Source of the DNA: Hemerocallis citrina
Taxonomy: Eukaryota; Streptophyta; Magnoliopsida; Asparagales; Asphodelaceae
Direction: 5' to 3'
Length of the DNA: 64,000 nt
NCBI GenBank assembly: GCA_017893485.1
Contig: JACEHZ010000588.1
Span: 434,001 to 498,000, forward strand
Shown in pieces: positions 13,094-24,360 of this stretch. The notes below the pieces were generated by a model. It was not told where the DNA came from. It saw only the letters and a list, made by a program, of their open reading frames with translations, and searched no databases. The position numbers and the translations under genes were made by a program. Position 1 is the stretch's first letter. Each line of letters begins with the position of its first letter.

Positions 13094-13095
<2 letters not shown>
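12864..13095. repeat. Tandem duplication, two copies of about 106 bp with a 20-bp spacer
   Basis: The block beginning 'atactttaatataaaatcc' at 12864 is repeated at 12990, and both copies end in 'gggggttacaa'. The second copy runs into the AC microsatellite. Confidence 0.9.

Positions 13096-13153
<58 letters not shown>
13096..13153. repeat. (AC)n microsatellite
   Basis: About 29 uninterrupted AC units followed by a short TATATA tract. Non-coding. Confidence 0.95.
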
Positions 13154-13163
<10 letters not shown>

Positions 13164-13600
13164 ATTCCCATGAGTCTAGGAGGAGGAAGCCTGCAGCACT
13201 GCAGCGGGTCTGAGCTAGGGGTGAAGAGTCACTAGCAAGGGTTAGGTTCTTTTTGCGTGTGCTTAATTCTCCACAGAGGCATGACTGAGAGAGAGAGAAA
13301 GGAAGGGGGACAACATATTTTTATTATTCTTTTTAATTGTGTCTATTTTAATCATGTTATTAGCTTCTAGGGCCGTAAGCATGACCGATTTTTTCTACTT
13401 TTATATGTTGGTTATAAACTTTCATGTTGACATATTAAATATGCATTATCATTACAGTTATGAAAAAACAGACATATATAGTGTTTTTTTGCCCCCCCCC
13501 CCCAGGGGGGGGAGGCAAAAAGTCGGGGGTCCTAGGCAACCGCCTCTCTCGGCTCTCCATAGGGCCGGCCCTGGTAATTGCAAGGGTTGAACAATATAGG

Positions 13601-13801
13601 CAAGAGCAGAGCTATGTGGGGGATCGGGGAGGTCCCCCCCCCCCCCCCCCCCCCCTCGGTAAAATTTTGAAAATCCACCTAAAATTATTGATATTTTGAA
13701 AGAAACCCCCTTAAGTCTATCGAGTTATATTGTTTGCCCCCCTTAAAAATTATGAAAAAGCTCCTATCCCCATTAACAAAATTATTCTGGCTTTGCCCCT
13801 G
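13601..13801. mobile_element. hAT-type MITE, 201 bp, 8-bp TSD AATATAGG
   Basis: AATATAGG flanks the element at 13593-13600 and 13802-13809. The left end CAAGAGCAGAGC and the inverted right end CAGGGGCAAAGCC are related imperfect inverted repeats of the hAT type, and 8-bp TSDs are the hAT hallmark. The element holds a run of C (13633-13655) and no coding capacity. The stretch before it (13154-13592) contains a poly-C/poly-G tract and no gene. Confidence 0.82.
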
Positions 13802-14237
13802 AATATAGGTTAATTAAGCTAGTTTGTTTGAATATGAGATAGACTTGATCAGATGTTGATTAAAATGTAAACATTATAACAAAGTAACTGAAGTAAAATG
13901 AACCATGAACTATATCAAACTACTTTATACTGTTTCATTAGGGCATTATCTATACTATTATTAAGCAAAGCCCCATTTTGGTGGCTTTTTACTATCATGC
14001 CCCATAAACATAAAAAGGCTAAAAAAAATATAGGGTTAATTCTGTCAATTTTTGCTCCTGATCCCTAAATAATCTGATGGCACAAACGTAATTTTCGCTT
14101 CACATTTACTTCAATCTCTTTCTATCTCAACCTCCTCCTCCTCCCCCCCCCTCGCGGTCGATTCCTCTCCATCTCTCTCAAAATCCCAACCGCCTCTCTC
14201 TCTTCTCATCCCTCGCGTCCCGCGACCACCGCGAAAA

Positions 14238-14612
14238 ATGCAGAGCGCGGCGTACGCCCTCTCCCCTTTGACTCCCCTCCTCAACCTCCGAACCCCTTCT
14301 AGATATCGACTGGCAAACCCTAACCCTATATCCCCAATCTATGCCTCCTTCTCATCGTCATCACCGCCGCCGTCATTGTCGTCATCCTCTTCGCCGTTCA
14401 AATCTAAGCCGATCTCAATCCATGGCATCGGCTGCTCCCCTCGAACTCAGCCATCGGATCGCGAGGTGGCCGTCAGATTTTTGGTCGGAAAGAGCTCAGG
14501 CGAGATCACCGCCGAGAAGAGCGGCGACAGCTTGCTCCAGACGATGCAGCTCGGTGTGCTGTTTGGGTTGTGGTATCTCTTCAACATCTACTTCAACATC
14601 TACGGCAAGCAG
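14238..14612 (+). pseudogene. PPT: Captured exon 1 of a phosphoenolpyruvate/phosphate translocator gene
   Basis: The 125 codons from ATG at 14238 to a GT donor at 14613 read as a Ser/Pro-rich plastid transit peptide (about residues 1-75), a linker, and then [20 protein letters not shown] and GKQ, the start of the first membrane helix of plastid PEP/phosphate translocators. The intact family has about 400 residues and exchanges PEP for phosphate across the inner envelope. Here only the first exon remains, and the frame runs into intron sequence and stops near 14670. The pyrimidine-rich 5' UTR (about 14105-14237) is also inside the Helitron. If transcribed it could supply a transit peptide to a downstream exon, but nothing suitable follows, so I treat it as a captured fragment. 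Triose-phosphate translocator is a less likely alternative. Confidence 0.82.
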
Positions 14613-15086
14613 GTACTCTTTACGATTTGTGTTCTCGCGTTGAAAATCGTGCGCCGTCATTTTGTATATTAACTGGATCTTGATTTGGTTTTACTTTTTT
14701 TTTATTTGACTTTTAGTTAGAAAGGTATGATGCTGCCTTTTATTTGTATATTAACTGGATCTTGAATTTGTTTAACTCATGGCTTTACAAATGTCTGATG
14801 CTGCATATATATCCATTTGGATTATATATAGGGGAAATTATTGGGGAAATTCATTGGTTTTTTTATAAGGAAAATTATTGGATTTTGTTTCTAATTGGGT
14901 TAATTTATTCATTTGTTGCAAGAACATAGGCTTGATGGATGGTGAAGTATAGCTGTGAGTCGTTTGAGTCTAAATAAGATGCTCAATAAGTGTTTGATTT
15001 TTTGTTTTTGTAGAATTTTTTAATAAAATTAATGTTGTGTTGTTTTGTAATTTCTGGTGTTTGATTTGAAAAAAAAAAATATTAGG

Positions 15087-15115
15087 GCGTGCATCGCACG
15101 CGTGCAAATAGCTAG
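15087..15115 (+). other. Helitron 3' hairpin and CTAG terminus
   Basis: A six-base-pair stem with a 3-nt loop lies 10 nt before CTAG, matching the terminator-like structure that ends Helitron rolling-circle transfer. Confidence 0.9.
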
Positions 15116-15253
15116 TATATCATATTGGGGTGACGCTTTCAGTTACTGGTTTAGAGAAGTATACAGAAGTAGAATATCTTAGTATAGATTCTGTCATAGG
15201 GAAGTCGTATAATGTCAAATACATACCAACACGTATTTGATGCAATGCTCTTT

Positions 15254-18200
15254 TCTTTGATGAACCGGATAGAGCCGAAAGGCTCCAGCCATGCAAACAA
15301 ATATATTAATAAAAGATAGTACAATCGGAACAACAAAAAAAGTAATAGATTTACAAGCTGTAAACAATAATTAAAACGAACGTGAGGACTGAAAAATCAA
15401 TGGTCGAGCAGACCCAGTGCCAAATGCCATCGCCACGAGCAACCGCCAAAAATGAGACATGCACCGCAGCCGATGCGGAGGCCGACCACCATCAGCAAAG
15501 AGCCCGAGCGCCCAGGGCAAGCCAAACAACGCGGAACAGGTGACTCCGATTGCCTCCAACCATCCAACAAATGATAAGATGCTCCATCATATAATTGGAT
15601 CACCAAGAGCAGGAAGAAACAACATGATCAGGAATATCAATGACATCGATAAGTGGCTAACCCGAGATAGACCCAAGCTAACACAAGAGCTCGGAATCCG
15701 CACAATCGAAACATCAATTAGCCACAACGACAATACAGGAAGAAAATTACTACCGATCCCACATAAAAAGCAATCAGAGGACGCTTAATAAAGGACCTAC
15801 TGCATAATATTAACAATAGCAACTACAACCCAAACTGGGATTAAAAGACATCCCAGGAGAATACAGAACCAAGCATAAAAATAGAACAACAAAAGAAATA
15901 CGAGATGGATACCACCGAGTAAGCAATACAGTGGTAAAACCAAGAACAACAAGAAACCAATATAAGACGTTACATCGCAGCTGTCCACCAAAAAACAATC
16001 ACAGCCTCGGTGGATGCCATCGAAGCTAACTACCAACAGTGGAATGAAAGCTGTAAGTAGAAATAAGATAATCCGGGAAGAGACAGTAGACAGATTCCGT
16101 AACCAACACAAGAGAGAGAGAAGATCCACTGCTAGCAAGTGCAGTTACACAAAATTAACCCCGCTATATGGGGGAGCCTTGACACAGGCAGCCAAAAAAT
16201 CAAAAAGAAACACACATAGCAGCCTTACTCCTGCGAAGAGAGAGAATGGAAAATCAGAGCAAACACTAATTATAATAGAACATACATAATAGAATGGAGA
16301 ATGTAGAAATTAAATAGCATGTAAAGATCGAAGACAATGAATCGCTTCGACCAATCTAGAGCCGTGAAGCTCATTTTTAGCTTCTAGCTTTAAGGAAGAA
16401 GACCAAAAATTGAAAAGAAAACTAAAATCTTCGATGATGGAAAGGGAAGAGGACGCGCGCTGCCTAAATAATCTTTTGTTCCTTTCCAATCAAAGAACCC
16501 AGATAATGATTTGAACAGAAAGGTACCAAGAGCGGTGATACTTAATGCTCGCAGGAGGACTGGACCAACAAGAATGTAAATTAGTAGGAAGGGTGGAGAT
16601 TTCCCACGCTAGAGCAGATATTTTCCAAAGCGGATGCAAGAATTCGCATCCCACGAAAAGGTGATTGGTGTCCTTCAACGAAGAGGCACACAGGAGGCAA
16701 TTCTGTTCCTAAGCCAGATTTCTTTTGTTAAGAACTTCAGCCGTAAGAAGTCTGTTGTTGAAAGCTAGCCATGAAACAATTTTGACCTTAAGCGGGGCAC
16801 AAGATTGCCAAATGGTCTCAGCGAACGGAGAGCGGATGCCTCTAGAATTAAGAAACTGATAAAAAGATTTGGCAGTGAATACACCTGCCGAGTGCCATCG
16901 CCAAGAGAAATCCTCCCTAGGGTGCCAATCATAATTGTTCAAAGAGGCGATAAGCACAATGTATTGGGAGGATAAGTGAGAGGGAAGGCTAATAGTGAAA
17001 AGTACGGTCCAAACACGACGAGAGTTTATGAAGTTGAAGGATTCTGCTACAGTAGCGCGCGAGGCGGCTGCCAAACGGTAGAGGGCCGGAAAGGAAGAGG
17101 CCAATTTGACATTACCGATCCACAGGTCATGCCAGAATAGAGTCTTGGAACCGTCAAAACAGACATGGGAGATGCCACATTGGAAGGCGGCGGCTGCTAT
17201 CCAAATGCCTTTCCAGAATGGGGAGGCGAAACGATGGACATGGTTGGGAAAAACCCACCAATAGCCATCTGGATAGCAATTAGCCTTGATACTTTGAATC
17301 CAAGGTAAATGATCGCTTTTGAGAAATTTCCAGAGCCATTTACCCAAAAGAGCAATGTTATGGTTGCGAAGATTAAGGACACCCAGACCCCCTGCTTCCT
17401 TGGAAGAGCAAACTAAGGTCCAATTGGCAAGGTGGGATCCCTGATGGTGAACGGGGGAGCCTGACCAGAAAAAGTTGCTCCGTATCTGGTCAATTCTCTT
17501 AATAACCCAGGACGGGACGAAATAGAAAGACATTATAAAAAGGGGGATAGAAGATAGCACCGAATTAAGAAGGACCAGTCTGCCTCCTCTAGAGAGCAGC
17601 TTGCCCGTCCAAACATTTAGTCTGGATTCCACCTTATCCACCAGAGGCACCCAATCAGTTCTATGCAGTTTACCCCATCTAAGGGGCACTCCCCAATACG
17701 TAATAGGGAAGGACGCAATTGGACAGTTGAAGAAATTAGAAATCTCAAGCTGGCGGTTAGGCGAAACCCCAGCCAAAGAACTGACAATTTTTGGAAATTG
17801 ATAGTAAGACCCGAAGCCATTTTGAATAAATAAAGGAGAAGTTTTAGATTATGGAGAGAGTGAGAGTTTGGTTTCGCAAAGATGATAGTATCATCCGCGT
17901 ATTGCAGGTTAAGAACACCAGGAAAAGACCGAGATTCCCCCAAGCCATCTATGGCGTAGGCTTCTCACGCATTGCGCAACAGTCTGCTAAAAACATCTGC
18001 AACCAGAGCGAAGAGGAGAGAGGAAAGAGGATCGCCCTGGCGAAGGCCCCTTTTAATTTTAAATTTGTGACCTTCAGAGGCATTGATGAAAATGGATGAG
18101 GTGCCAGTTAGCAGGCTGGACTTAATCCAATTTATCCATTTGGGCCCAAAACCCCTATGGGCCAATATGTCCAGAAGGAAATCCCAGTTAACATTATCGT

Positions 18201-20063
18201 AGGCCTTTTGAAAATCTAATTTGAGGAGAATGCCTTCAGAGTTTGATCTGTGGCAATGAGAGATAATTTCTTGAGCCGACGCAACACTATCTAGGATAAA
18301 ACGATCCTTGATGAAACCTGATTGAGCAAGATCAACAAGGGAGGGCATAACCTCACTGAGCGTCGTAGAAAGAACTTTCATGATAATTTTAAAGGAGGTA
18401 TTAATAAGACCGATAGGCCTAAAATTGGAAACCGTGTTAGCACCCATAATTTTTGGAATGAGGACAATATGCGCATAATTGATACGGTCAAAAGAGAAGC
18501 TGCCTTGATGCAATTCCGAGAACATACGAAAAAGATCATCTTTAAGGCTATGCCAAAACTTTTGGAAAAGAAGGCAGGAAATCCGTCAGGCCCTGGCACG
18601 GAGTCACTTTTTAGAGCGAAAACCGCAGATTTAATCTCCTCCAAAGAGAAAGGAGCCTCAAGAGAGGAGAGATCGATAGAAGGGGGACCGTAAAGATGAT
18701 GCCAATCTAGAGTAATCTCTCGCTGTTTTTGAGAACCGATAAGATTTTTATAGAATGCCAGGAAAGACCGATGGATCTCCACATCGGAGCAAAGATCGAT
18801 ACCATTGTCGGAGATCGAAGAGATATGGTTACAATGCTGTCTGTTCGACGCAAAGGAGTGAAAGAACGTTGAATTACCGTCACCTTCCTTTAACCATTGC
18901 ACCCTGGCTCTTTGAGCCCACTTAATGTGATCCTGACGCAAGATGTCGGCATAATCTTGTTTACAGGACTGCCTTTCAGCACGAGCTGGGTCGGAGAGAG
19001 GACCCAGCTCTTCCTGCTGATCAATCGCTTCAATCGAAGTAAGAAGAAAATTTTTGAGGAAATTGGTGTTATACTGTCTGTTGATCCTCCATATTTTACA
19101 ACCGAATTTGTTGGCGTGAAGTTTAAGAAGGATGCTAGCAAAACCGGAAGGTCCGGAGACCGCCGATAAGCATTCTTCAATCAGATTGATGAAGATAAGG
19201 TCTTGCAACCAGAATTTTTTAAATCGGAATTTACGCTGGTGATAGAAAGGGAACTTCGAGTAGAGAGCAATGGGAACGTGGTCAGACGATGGATTAGGAA
19301 GGGCCTTGGAGAAAGTATTTTGGAAACGATTGATCCAAGACGGAGAGACAAGGAAGCGGTCCAGTTTGGCCAAAGAAGGAGATTGGCACTGGTTAGACCA
19401 AGTGAATGATCTACCATTGAGGGGAATGTCCGTTAATTGCAAGTCCCAGATGCAATCATTGAAACGGAATGATTGGAGGTCAACGGGGGCTGAAGAGGAC
19501 TTTCGGAGGAGAATCTGGTGACGTTGAAGTCTCCACAGAAGAAACAGATACCATTAGAATAAGACTGGAGAGATTGGAATTCTTCCCAGAATAAGGAACG
19601 CCCTTCCGAGGAGGACGGACCATATACCGAGATGACTGTAATGACACAATTGAGGGTTGACCATTGAAGATGAGTGATTAGAAAGTAGGTGAGACGTTGA
19701 TAAGAGATAAGGGAAAAGACCGACTCTTTGAAACCCAAGAGGATGCCCCCTCGAGTACCTGCAGCGTCTAGAGAGATCCATTTAGAAATAATGGAACCGC
19801 CAATAACCCGATAAACAGCAGGGGAAGGGGAATCAATCTTAGACTCTTGGATCGAGATCAGATCACAATTAGAATAGCTAATTAATTGAAAAATCGCCCT
19901 TTGTTTGACAGGGCAATTGAGGCCCCTAATATTCCAAGAAATACTAATCATAAACACCATGATGCTCACGAACTCTTTTACGTTCAAGATGTCTAATCGA
20001 AGGAATGAAATAAAAATTATTCGGCTCGGCTCTAAAACCTAGGCAGTGAGCTTGTAGAGATAG
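15254..20063 (-). mobile_element. 5'-truncated LINE (L1-type), 17-bp TSD
   Basis: The 17-bp sequence TTGATGCAATGCTCTTT occurs at 15237-15253 and 20064-20080. The 3' end of the element is on the left: minus-strand sequence ends in a short A-rich tail (CATCAAAGAAA). The right end lies just upstream of the endonuclease start, so ORF1 and the 5' UTR are missing, as usual for L1 insertions aborted during target-primed reverse transcription. The 3' UTR occupies about 15254-16320. Confidence 0.93.
16320..19987 (-). pseudogene. Decayed LINE ORF2: AP endonuclease, reverse transcriptase, zinc-knuckle tail
   Basis: From the 5' side on the minus strand, the endonuclease part (19966-19440) begins ISWNIRGLN and contains QESK and FCGDFNVTRF. 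It continues in another frame with KLDRFLVSP and SDHVP (19442-about 18520). The reverse transcriptase follows in a third frame (18525-17965) with LDFQKAYDNVNWDFL and GLRQGDPLSS, then YADDTIIFA near 17900. The C-terminal zf-RVT region (17776-16320) contains KVKIVSWLAFNNRLL and CLLCASSLKDTNHLFVGC. At least three frameshifts and an in-frame TAG near 16706 break it, so it cannot make a working protein. Domain identities are secure because several motifs occur in the correct order. Confidence 0.93.
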
Positions 20064-20292
20064 TTGATGCAATGCTCTTTATTCCAATGTATTTTTTTTG
20101 AGAATTTTCCATACCCAGTTCTTCAAGTTGCATTATTCTGTGTCGGTATATTTCTGTTCATGCTCACCAAATAGGAAATAAAATGCCCATCACTAGTTCA
20201 AATTAAGATGAACGATACTCGTAAATACTTTTTTTGGCAGTATCTCTCAAGGCCTGTTGCCCCTTACTTGTTTCACCCTTTGAGCCAACGTC

Positions 20293-20636
20293 TGTTACGA
20301 TTCCAATCCGATTGAGCGATGGATTGTCGTAATTTCTAATCACATCCATGAATCAATTAAAGAAAAGAAAGAAAATAGTAGGAGGAAGAAGAACACAGAG
20401 AAGGAAGAAGAGATAGAAGCTTAAATCATATTCAATCATTCATACTAATTCTATTACATGACTTGGGTTTTATAAGGGAATGATGATACGTGCATTACCC
20501 GTGCTTCTAGAAAATCCCCAATACCCTAACAAAATTCAAAAGAAACTTGGGTTATTTGCAAATATCCCCTCATAAGATAAAAACTACTGAAGGACTGATA
20601 TGTGAAAAGATACAGTTCTTAGTAGGACTGTATCAA
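20293..20636 (-). repeat. 3' LTR of the host-gene chimera element
   Basis: TGTTACGATTCC...CTGTATCA. It differs from the other LTR by seven substitutions and one A-run indel over about 343 bp (about 2%). Confidence 0.95.
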
Positions 20637-20652
20637 TCCTTCCCCCTTAAAT
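20637..20652 (-). other. Polypurine tract before the 3' LTR
   Basis: The minus strand reads TTTAAGGGGGAAGGAT directly before the LTR TG, the plus-strand primer site of LTR retrotransposons. Confidence 0.85.
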
Positions 20653-20774
20653 TTGACCTTGTCCTCAAGGTCAATGTGATAATTTTCTTCAACCTCAAAA
20701 GAGAGACATTCTTTAAAGGACTGATACCTAATCATTGGGGGACTGATATATGAAGGCCTTCGGTTCATAGTAAA

Positions 20775-20957
20775 TCATGCTTCAGGAGTTTCATATAGGG
20801 CAGCAGAACTTCCAAAGCATGAGGCAAGCATTTCTGTGTTCACCACACCAGGACTTAGAGCAACAATTGCCAAGCCAGGAGGCAACTCCTTTGCAACAGC
20901 ACCTGTCAGACCCTCAATTGCCCATTTTGAAGCACAGTAGGGTACCACCTTAAGATC
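20775..20957 (-). pseudogene. Captured fragment: SDR (pterin-aldehyde-reductase-like) C-terminal half
   Basis: About 60 residues contain [20 protein letters not shown], with the SDR catalytic YxxxK, then [20 protein letters not shown]. This matches the plant NADPH-dependent pterin aldehyde reductase subgroup of short-chain dehydrogenases. The N-terminal Rossmann glycine motif and the last residues are absent. Confidence 0.8.
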
Positions 20958-21221
20958 AACAAAGCGTTCAATAGCTGGCTCTCCTTCTTTCAACTCATTA
21001 TAAGCTTTTCTTGCATCCCTTAAAAATGAGCCACCCCCCATACCTCTCTTGACATGCGATAAACCCAATATATTTTCCCGGTGTCTTCCGCCCGGGTCAA
21101 AGATAAAACGCTTTGTAATTAACCAAGAATTGGGTGTTAGGCTGCCATCAGTGTACTCTTCAAACCAAATTGTAATTTGATCAGCTCCCACATTTTGCTT
21201 GATATACTTCTTCTGTTGAGC

Positions 21222-21449
21222 ATCCAACCTGGTATTATTCACATGGTCAACAGCAGTGTGCAAAAGTGAGCAAGAAGTTGACACAACAAGCTTGCCTTTG
21301 CCTACAGCAGTCTCAAGAGTCGTAAGAATAGAGAGGGATGCAACAAGGTAATTGACCAAGATGTTCCTTCTGTCTACAACTCCAGCAAGAAGATACTTTC
21401 CGGAGGGGAAGCTGGATTTGTGCTTAGCAAGACAGATATCATATCCTTT
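21222..21449 (-). pseudogene. Captured fragment: cobalamin-independent methionine synthase
   Basis: [17 protein letters not shown], then a degenerate stretch, [19 protein letters not shown] and LD. This is the MetE segment normally reading GKYLFAGVVDGRNIW...[17 protein letters not shown]. Only about 75 of roughly 765 residues are present, without the zinc-binding C-terminal domain. Confidence 0.85.
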
Positions 21450-21869
21450 GATCAAAGAATTGGGGCTTGATCTTGCTTTGATAACCGCATCTTTTAGCTC
21501 AGATTTGTATTTCAGTGAATAATCTTCATCTCCACCTCTACTGTAGCTTCCATGTGTACAGAGAATAATGACTTTTCGGGCATTTATTGAACAACCATCT
21601 TTGCCAAAATAGTGAGATTGAGCGGATTCATCCTGATCATAGACTGGATGGGTCTTGATCACAGGTTCACCTGAAGACATTTCACGACTATTTCCCCAAG
21701 TTTCCATAGGGCCCGCAATTATTGTAGGAACAGAGCTTAGTGATTTGGCATGGGTTTTGGTAGATGAACACAATTTGGCATGTTTGACACCTTCCAGATC
21801 ATATTGGCGTTGAATTATCATTTTCACAACTTTAAATATGCCACTATCTTCGTTTACAGTTGGCCGACT

Positions 21870-22541
21870 TGACATTTTTTGCTTCCTGTTTATCACACCT
21901 TCGATGAATTCTGGGATACTCTCAACATATCCAGTTTCATTCAACATTTTTAGGACAACCTCATTGGCTCCACCATGGAGGGGACCATACAACGCTCCAA
22001 CAGCTCCAGCTAGAGCAGTATACACATCAACGACACTTGAAGCAAGATGTCTTACAGCAACAGTAGAGCGTTTCATTTCATGTTCCGCATGCAACATAAA
22101 AAGAACATCCAACACAAGGGCAAGTCGAGGATTAGGTTTGTAGGCCTTATTACCCATCGAGTCCAACATATACAAGAAGTTATCTGAATAAGAAATGTTG
22201 TTCGGAGGGAGCACTGGAGGCCTTCTTCCAGCTAGTCTCAAATAGGAAGCTGCAGCAATTGTTAGTGCCTTCACTAATACCCGAGTAATTTGCTTGTTTC
22301 TCACTTCGTTTGACTGATAGAGATCTTGGTTTCTGGTAGCAGGGTTAGCATCTGCCTGGCGTATAGAGAGCGCACTCATTGCAGTGACAAGCACTCCCAT
22401 AGGGTGTGCATCATGAAGCACTGCTTGAATAATGTCCAGAATACCTTGAGGTACAACAGAATGCTGAAAAATCGCAAATGCCCAGTCTGCCAGCTGACTC
22501 TTTGAAGGCAAATTTCCATACATTAGGAGATATGCCACCAA
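21870..22541 (-). pseudogene. CSY: Captured fragment: peroxisomal citrate synthase (about 224 codons)
   Basis: The longest captured piece begins at [19 protein letters not shown] and runs through [55 protein letters not shown] and [16 protein letters not shown] to [14 protein letters not shown]. It stops just before the FGHRVYK motif. The piece is contiguous coding sequence with no introns, which points to a spliced RNA template. It contains the LHAEHE and GPLHGGANE active-site regions but lacks the C-terminal catalytic Asp. Confidence 0.95.
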
Positions 22542-22769
22542 GAAATTAAGGAATGTATCGGTATCTATCGATTGGAACTTGAAGAGGCCAATTTTCTTTT
22601 TCAGAAACTCATCAAACGCAAGATGACCAATCTGTAGTTCAATTCCCCAAAGAAATTGAAACCCTTTTTTACATGGCACTTGAGAATAAATATCATCGGG
22701 GTCCACTCCCTTCTGGTTAGTCTTGAGCTTTGTTAACCCCATATTATCTTTAAACCTCTCCATCTCAAT
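22542..22769 (-). pseudogene. Captured fragment: LTA4H-type M1 aminopeptidase
   Basis: [39 protein letters not shown] and FDEFLKKK...[15 protein letters not shown] match the region downstream of the zinc site in plant leukotriene-A4-hydrolase-like aminopeptidases. The zinc ligands (HExxH...E) lie outside the captured part. Confidence 0.88.
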
Positions 22770-23006
22770 ATCATATGTTACTGATAGCTTTCCTTTTTGG
22801 CTGCAGCATACTCCCATCAATGCTAGATTACTTAAGAACTCGCTTTCAAGAGCACCAAACCCGCCATTTCTAGTATTATTAGTATGCATATGAACATCAT
22901 TGGCTTCTTCAATATACGATTTCTTCATTCCCAGTGATATGCGATGCTTGACCCCAGCAAGCTTCAAAACTTTTGCAACAGCTATTCTCTCCACATACAA
23001 GTTCAT

Positions 23007-23504
23007 CAATAGATAGAGTTTGTTTCCCCATGAAATCAAAGAATGATCAGCACATAGAGAAACATTAATCAGGTTAGATTCTGGGGAACCTGAGGCAACT
23101 TTAGCATCTACCTTCGACCATGTCAATCTTTTCAAATCCAAACCCTGAAGGTCACTAAGATAGCGACCATTGTGCTAACCACCAAACACATACATTTTAT
23201 CTTGCATTAAAGCTGCCCCATGCTCGTATCGAGGCCTTGGACGTTGTCCAAATACGGAAAGTGCAGTCCATTGATCATAAATACTAACTAAACCAAGCCC
23301 CTCCATTATAACATCTTTATCCTGGGTCTTTAGCATGCTTCCATTTTTTGTTGAAATAGTTTTAGGCTCCGCAAAAGAATTACCATTTGCATTTGGGATG
23401 GCTGGCTCAATAGTTGACTCCACTTTTGGGCTATGCATTTCAACATCTATGGCTGGTTCCACTACGAGTTCAGGCACCCTTGAATACCAAGCAGAATCTT
23501 CTTC
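23007..23504 (-). pseudogene. Captured fragment: acyl-CoA-binding kelch protein (ACBP4/5-like)
   Basis: AEPKTISTKNGSMLKTQDKD, VIMEG, YDQW, RPRPRYEHGAALMQDKMYVF, GG, then after the [23 protein letters not shown] and SLISWGNKL. This is the linker and first kelch repeats of plant cytosolic acyl-CoA-binding proteins of the ACBP4 class. The acyl-CoA-binding domain itself is not recognisable. Confidence 0.85.
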
Positions 23505-24360
23505 CATGCTTGAAGCAACACCTCCTCCGGGATCATAGATATGACAAAGACTCACACACAACTTCAAGTAGAAGCCTATGGCATTTGGTTGAATACCTGG
23601 TGAGTGGTTGGAGCCTGAGAAAATAGGGTTGAAGGTTGAGGAGTCCATTTCCTGTTTCTCTTGGAGATTTTGTCGAACACATGGTGAGGTGCTGAATTTT
23701 GGAGAGGACCCAACAAACATTGAAGAGGTGGAAGTGGTGAGAGTGGAGAAAAGTGTCGGAAACAGAGAACGGGTAGTGGTAGGGGTGGAATGAGTAGAGG
23801 ATCTTGCAGATCCAGGGAAGGGAGATGAGAAGGAGGTCATTTTCGGAGTTGGTTGTAGTGGTGCTGATGGGGAATAGCCCATGGTAGGAGGCGATGCAGC
23901 AGTGGATGAGAGAGAAGTCGACACTGTTGGGGAAGTCATGGAGGGAGATGGAGCAAGGGAAGCTGGGCTCAGCGGTGGGGTCAGAGAAGATGCAGCAAAT
24001 GAAGGGGGAGAGCTCGTCGTCGTAGGAAATGGCGGCGGAGAGCTGGGCGATAAGGTTTCGCTATGGTTGGTGATGGCGGAGTGGTTGTAGTAGAGGTTGT
24101 GCTTGGTGATTGTGAGGTTGGTGGCGTCGGTGGAGTGGGCTTTGGCTTCGTCGGCCATTGATGAGGGATTTGGGGGATTTAGGGTTTGCGATCTAGGGGT
24201 TGAGGCATATGGGGCTTCTTCTTTGTTTCGGGAATCCCCTTCCACGAGGAGGCGCAACCAACTTAGAATATCATCACTTTGCAACTGCAAATCGATCACC
24301 TGATCTTGTAGGCTATCCATCGAAATCTCTATATTCTTCACTCTTTGGCTTAGATCGATT

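Larger units (their letters stand above)
13949..15115 (+). mobile_element. Non-autonomous Helitron carrying a host exon
   Basis: The 5' end TCTATACTATTATTAAG is the classic plant Helitron terminus. The 3' end has a GC-rich hairpin (GCGTGC-atc-GCACGC, 15087-15101), a 10-nt spacer and terminal CTAG (15112-15115). The element sits between A (13948) and T (15116), as expected for insertion into an AT dinucleotide without a TSD. It encodes no Rep/helicase. It carries the 5' UTR, first exon and start of intron 1 of a plastid phosphate-translocator gene. An 82-bp spaced duplication (TTGTATATTAACTGGATCTT at about 14662 and 14744) lies in the intron part. Confidence 0.93.
20775..24320 (-). pseudogene. 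Chimeric multi-gene reading frame, 1181 codons with one internal TAG
   Basis: From ATG at 24320 (just inside the primer binding site) the same frame runs to the stop at 20775-20777, broken only by TAG at 23175-23177. The order is: a short Gag-like helical start (MDSLQDQVIDLQLQSDDILS), a Ser/Thr/Pro-rich low-complexity region (to about 23630), acyl-CoA-binding kelch protein (23504-23007), an unassigned piece (23006-22770), LTA4H-type aminopeptidase (22769-22542), citrate synthase (22541-21870), an unassigned piece (21869-21450), methionine synthase (21449-21222), an unassigned piece (21221-20958), and SDR reductase (20957-20775). None of the fragments keeps a complete active site. The TAG replaces the Asn codon expected in the kelch GGNHNGRY motif. 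Below the TAG, 788 codons stay open. Whether any product is made is unknown. Confidence 0.9.

Noticed and set aside
12801..13154. Open frame beginning with alternating Cys-Val
   Set aside because: Product of the AC microsatellite and the duplicated block beside it.
13556..13575. Palindrome GGGCCGGCCC resembling some hAT ends
   Set aside because: No matching partner end or TSD was found for it; the hAT-type MITE at 13601-13801 is separate.
15459..16289. Plus-strand frames of 90-110 codons in the LINE 3' part
   Set aside because: Shadow frames antisense to the LINE; no domain.
18322..19521. Plus-strand frames opposite the LINE ORF2
   Set aside because: Antisense shadows of the reverse transcriptase and endonuclease frames.
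20228..20287. Short coding-like stretch (SRPVAPYLFHPLSQR) ending at the chimera insertion site and seemingly continuing at 24723
   Set aside because: Only about 25 codons, and I could not assign it to a family; it may be chance.
20775..23141. An ordinary multi-domain enzyme gene
   Set aside because: Each domain is truncated, the parents are unrelated, and the region is bracketed by LTRs, primer site, polypurine tract and TSD.
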